Assembly: GCA_934650975.1 (NCBI GenBank)
Contig: CAKUFW010000005.1
Location: 1 to 51,344, forward strand
DNA from: an uncultured Collinsella sp.
GTDB taxonomy: Bacteria > Actinomycetota > Coriobacteriia > Coriobacteriales > Coriobacteriaceae
Length of the DNA stretch: 51,344 nucleotides
Direction: 5' to 3'
Under the pieces are notes generated by a model. It saw only the letters and a list, made by a program, of their open reading frames with translations, was not told where the DNA came from and did no database searches. Below, one piece after another: positions 50,675 through 51,344 of this stretch (its first letter is position 1; every line of letters begins with the position of its first letter). A program made the position numbers and the translations under genes.

Positions 50675-51344
50675 GTGAGCGCTTGACCGACAATCCCACG
50701 CTCTTTAGGCTGCGCGTTCGCTACGGCAAGCGCGGCCGCCTTAAGTATCTGGGGCATCTGGAACTGATCCATACCATTGAGCGCATCGTCCGCCGCGCGG
50801 GCCTGCCCTATGCCGTGACGCAGGGTTTCTCGCCGCATATGCGCGTGGGCTTTTCGTCGGCGCTGCCCGTGGGCACGTCGTCGACCTGCGAGTGGTATGA
50901 CCTGTTTATGACCGAGTTCGTCGCGCTCGACGAGGCCTTTGAGCGCCTGGCCGCTGCATCGCCTGCCGATCTGGCGCCTATCGAGGCTGCCTACATCGAC
51001 GTGCGCACGCCGGCGCTGACGGCTCAGCTCACGCGTCTGTCGTATCGCATCGACTTGCACCTGGACCCCGAGGCACCCGTGAGTGCCGACGAGGTGCGCG
51101 CTGCGATCGACACGCTGCGCGCGGGTCATGGCATCGACTATGCGCGCGGCAAAAAGAGCAAGCGTCTTGATCTGGACCATACGCTTGTTGGCTATGAGCT
51201 CACGGCGGGGGAGCGTGAGGACCATCTGGTGCTCATGCTCGACACCCATGCCGACAACGAGGGCTCCATGCGTCCGGAGATTTTGCTTTCTGCTGCTGAT
51301 GTTTTGTTGCAGGGCTTGACCCCGGGCGTCGATGCACCTATTGT
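50671..51344 (+). CDS. DUF2344 radical SAM-associated protein (TIGR03936 type), 3' end outside window
   Basis: The frame opens at ATG 50,671, overlapping the preceding stop as ATGA, and stays open to the window edge, giving 224 residues. The sequence LFRLRVRYGKRGRLKYLGHLELIHTIERIVRRAGLPYAVTQGFSPH-type start, with 'lKYlsHLDl...f.RalRRa.lp.ayseGFnPhpr.sf..aLplG' pattern, is the DUF2344 signature; SPHMRVGFSSALPVG is its core. This family always accompanies TIGR03960 radical SAM proteins, sometimes fused, and is thought to be a substrate- or RNA-binding partner. Function is unknown. The C-terminus is not visible. Confidence 0.93.
   Translation, partial: MSERLTDNPTLFRLRVRYGKRGRLKYLGHLELIHTIERIVRRAGLPYAVTQGFSPHMRVGFSSALPVGTSSTCEWYDLFMTEFVALDEAFERLAAASPADLAPIEAAYIDVRTPALTAQLTRLSYRIDLHLDPEAPVSADEVRAAIDTLRAGHGIDYARGKKSKRLDLDHTLVGYELTAGEREDHLVLMLDTHADNEGSMRPEILLSAADVLLQGLTPGVDAPI

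Noticed and set aside
1..51344. CRISPR array
   Set aside because: No series of direct repeats with regular spacers was seen; the repeats found are palindromes.

Overview
The window looks like a chromosome segment of a high-GC gut actinobacterium of the Coriobacteriia, most likely Collinsella or a close relative. The evidence is the fused shikimate dehydrogenase/shikimate kinase, frequent TTG and GTG starts, the mreBCD-mrdA-rodA block followed by the paired radical-SAM (TIGR03960) and DUF2344 genes, and Collinsella-like intergenic palindromes. The genus call is inference from gene content; no search was run.

Region 1 (1-11,405, + strand) is a surface-polysaccharide locus. It holds three glycosyltransferases (the first cut by the window edge), a wreck of a UDP-GlcNAc 2-epimerase gene, a Wzy-like polymerase, a deacetylase-like protein, a Wzx-like flippase, a pyruvyltransferase-family protein, an FrhB-type iron-sulfur protein, a UDP-glucuronate 4-epimerase-like enzyme and a UDP-glucose dehydrogenase. 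Most genes overlap by a few bases. Base composition changes in steps: AT-rich to about 4.3 kb, richer in GC to 9 kb, strongly GC-rich after 9 kb.

Region 2 (11,406-25,470, + strand) is an AT-richer accessory island that looks like a defence island, with no integrase or transposase visible. It contains a coupled pair of small membrane-type genes; a four-gene module (ABC-type ATPase, tail-anchored helical protein, HEPN-motif protein, DUF2806-like protein); an Abi_2/AbiF-type HEPN gene preceded by a compact structured RNA with its own terminator; and a 1,547-residue Avs-like protein with an N-terminal Mrr-like nuclease, a STAND-type NTPase and a long helical C-terminus. Three long gaps hold a leftward terminator without an obvious gene, a decayed ORF, and a nested inverted-repeat element. 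The four-gene module is the best candidate for an undescribed system.

Region 3 (25,474-35,412, - strand) holds UDP-galactopyranose mutase and an aromatic amino-acid operon: DAHP synthase, tyrA, aroB, aroA, aroC, pheA, aroE-aroK fusion and aroQ. This covers every step from PEP plus erythrose-4-phosphate to chorismate, and the first committed steps to Phe and Tyr.

Region 4 (35,517-51,344, + strand) holds tRNA-Arg(CCG) with its promoter and terminator, a CtpE-like P-type ATPase, a zinc-ribbon membrane protein, a cyclophilin, a TPR membrane protein, the rod-shape operon mreB-mreC-mreD-mrdA-rodA, a DUF697-like protein, a B12-binding radical SAM protein and the start of its DUF2344 partner. Two copies of one long-armed palindrome lie at 29,714-29,841 and 38,448-38,557.
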